This document shows, in pieces, positions 5,624 through 6,459 of a stretch of DNA of 6,459 nucleotides. A model generated the notes under the pieces. The model worked only from the letters and a program-made list of their open reading frames with translations, had not been told where the DNA came from and did no database searches. Source of the stretch: Spirochaetia bacterium (GTDB taxonomy: Bacteria; Spirochaetota; UBA4802; UBA5550). Both the position numbers and the translations under genes were made by a program. How positions within the stretch are numbered: position 1 is the stretch's first letter; every line of letters starts with the position of its first letter. The DNA lies in NCBI GenBank assembly GCA_031289575.1, contig JAITPE010000100.1, forward strand, positions 1 through 6,459, given 5' to 3'.

Positions 5624-6187
5624 ATGAATATAATTTTTACAGGCGTAGGCGGCCAGGGCGTCATTTTGTCCGGGAAGATACTAATGGGCGCGGCCCAAAA
5701 CGCGGGCTATGACATAAAGGAGTCCGAGGTTCACGGCATGGCCCAGCGCGGCGGAACCGTTGATTGCTGCGTGCGCTACGCTAAAAAACTGTATTCCCCC
5801 CTCATAGAACTCGGAACAGCCGACTATATTGTGAGCTTCGAGCTGATTGAGATTATGCGCAAATTGGATTACCTCGCGCCGGATGGAAGGCTGATAGTCA
5901 ATGACCTTAAAATAGACCCAGCTCCGGTCCAGACCGGAGAGATGAAGTATCCGAATGATATTTCGGAGTGGCTGCGCGCAAACATCAAAAACTCACAGGT
6001 CATAGACACGGAAGGCGCTCTTAAAGATCTCGGCTCAAGGAAATCGCTCAACATTGTTATGCTCGGGGCGCTCTCGAAGCACTTGGAATTTAGCAATGAA
6101 CAGTGGAAAGATGCCATAACAGAACAAATAAAGCCGCAGCTCCTTGAGATGAATCTCAAAGCTTTTGCCTTAGGGCAAACTCTCTAA
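5624..6187 (+). CDS. iorB: Indolepyruvate:ferredoxin oxidoreductase beta subunit
   Basis: A 187-residue gamma-type domain protein of the 2-oxoacid:ferredoxin oxidoreductase family, the partner of IorA. It begins with the glycine-rich TGVGGQGV (6-13) and has SEVHGMAQRGG (34-44), the signature of the IorB/PorC-type domain that contributes to the CoA-binding interface. Length is about normal for bacterial IorB (180-200), and it carries no Fe-S cluster motif, so it does not make up for the domain missing from IorA. The ribosome-binding sequence AGGAG overlaps the iorA stop codon and is 6 nt before the ATG, indicating coupled translation. It is the last gene of the operon. The next gene, on the other strand, ends 33 nt away. 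Confidence 0.95.
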   Translation: MNIIFTGVGGQGVILSGKILMGAAQNAGYDIKESEVHGMAQRGGTVDCCVRYAKKLYSPLIELGTADYIVSFELIEIMRKLDYLAPDGRLIVNDLKIDPAPVQTGEMKYPNDISEWLRANIKNSQVIDTEGALKDLGSRKSLNIVMLGALSKHLEFSNEQWKDAITEQIKPQLLEMNLKAFALGQTL

Positions 6188-6220
6188 TGGCAAAAAAGTA
6201 GATAAATTTTTCGCCCAGCC

Positions 6221-6459
6221 CTACATACCCGCCTTTAATCCAAAATAGAACGTTCTGCCCGGGCCCGGGTTGAACGGGTCGGCTAAGTAGTCATCCAATA
6301 TATTTTTGCACATCAGGTAGAGCTCGAACTCGCAGCCGCTAAAATTTATCTTCTGCGAGACTTTGACGTCGATCATCAGCGGATCGTGGATCCGCTGCGC
6401 CTTAAAGCATGAGTTGGTGTAGTAACCTATATCGGCAAGTTCCCTCTCCGGTACATATT
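6221..6459 (-). CDS. TonB-dependent outer-membrane receptor, C-terminal fragment (runs off the right edge)
   Basis: A reading frame open from the window edge to a TAG at 6223-6221 encodes the last 78 residues of a protein. They show alternating beta-strand patterns (VKVSQKINF, CEFELYLMCKNILDDY) and end with DPFNPGPGRTFYFGLKAGM. The KNILDDYLADP...PGRTFYFGLK pattern is the classic last two strands of the 22-strand barrel of TonB-dependent receptors (compare the N-L-F-D-x-x-Y ... PGR-x-x-x-x-G-x-x-x-x end of the family). Such receptors import siderophores, cobalamin or other scarce nutrients across the outer membrane. The final residue is Met, whereas most barrel proteins end in Phe or Trp. Substrate cannot be inferred from this fragment. 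It is convergent with iorB and probably belongs to an unrelated unit. The assignment rests on this short C-terminal pattern only. Confidence 0.75.
   Translation of the reverse strand, partial: YVPERELADIGYYTNSCFKAQRIHDPLMIDVKVSQKINFSGCEFELYLMCKNILDDYLADPFNPGPGRTFYFGLKAGM
6377..6397. repeat. Perfect 9-bp inverted repeat with a 3-nt loop inside the receptor gene
   Basis: CAGCGGATC (6377-6385) and GATCCGCTG (6389-6397) are exact reverse complements around GTG. It lies inside coding sequence (codons for QRIHDPL), so it may be accidental, but a 9-bp perfect stem with a tight loop is notable. Confidence 0.5.

Noticed and set aside
5600..5630. Frameshift or early stop removing the Fe-S domain of IorA
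   Set aside because: There are only 9 nt between the iorA stop and the iorB start and no residual cysteine-cluster coding sequence in any frame, so the domain is absent rather than broken.
6162..6223. Possible terminator between iorB and the convergent receptor gene
   Set aside because: Short stems exist (TTTGCC-TTAG-GGCAAA at 6164-6179, CTTTTGCC pairing with GGCAAAA at 6189-6195, and TAGGGC with GCCCTA at 6218-6223), but they compete with each other, overlap the end of iorB and none is followed directly by a convincing T-run on either strand.

Overview
The window looks like part of the chromosome of an anaerobic Gram-negative bacterium of moderate G+C. A ferredoxin-dependent 2-oxoacid oxidoreductase and an Rnf subunit point to strict or facultative anaerobic metabolism. 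The C-terminus of a TonB-dependent receptor points to an outer membrane. The small Cys-rich gene in front of rnfC reminds me of spirochaete (Treponema-like) rnf loci, but that is a recollection, not a proven assignment.

Layout. On the minus strand, reading from right to left: a phenylacetate-CoA ligase (2075-780), a small Cys-rich protein of unknown function (692-411), and the first 135 codons of rnfC (405 to the window edge). On the plus strand there is a tight four-gene operon: a second phenylacetate-CoA ligase (2297-3601), a tandem ACT-domain protein (3613-4044), iorA (4046-5614) and iorB (5624-6187). The two ligase genes are divergent and share a 221-bp intergenic region (2076-2296). That region holds two short odd-centred palindromes with the same TAC(C/G)GTA core, about 34 bp apart. 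At the right edge, convergent with iorB, is the C-terminal 78 codons of a TonB-dependent outer-membrane receptor (6459-6221).

How the genes fit together. IorAB interconverts aryl pyruvates (indolepyruvate, phenylpyruvate, hydroxyphenylpyruvate) and aryl acetyl-CoAs with ferredoxin. The PaaK-type ligases interconvert aryl acetates and aryl acetyl-CoAs. Together they form a route between free aryl acetates and aromatic amino acids. It could run oxidatively (aromatic amino acid breakdown) or reductively (salvage of aryl acids by reductive carboxylation). The ACT protein, co-transcribed between ligase and oxidoreductase, is a plausible aromatic amino acid sensor. The Rnf complex encoded next door exchanges electrons between ferredoxin and NAD, so it could dispose of or supply the reduced ferredoxin.

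The main oddity is that IorA ends just after its TPP domain and lacks the C-terminal ferredoxin-like 2[4Fe-4S] domain expected of the family. No such domain is encoded elsewhere in the visible operon. I see no RNA genes, CRISPR arrays, insertion sequences or prophage genes.
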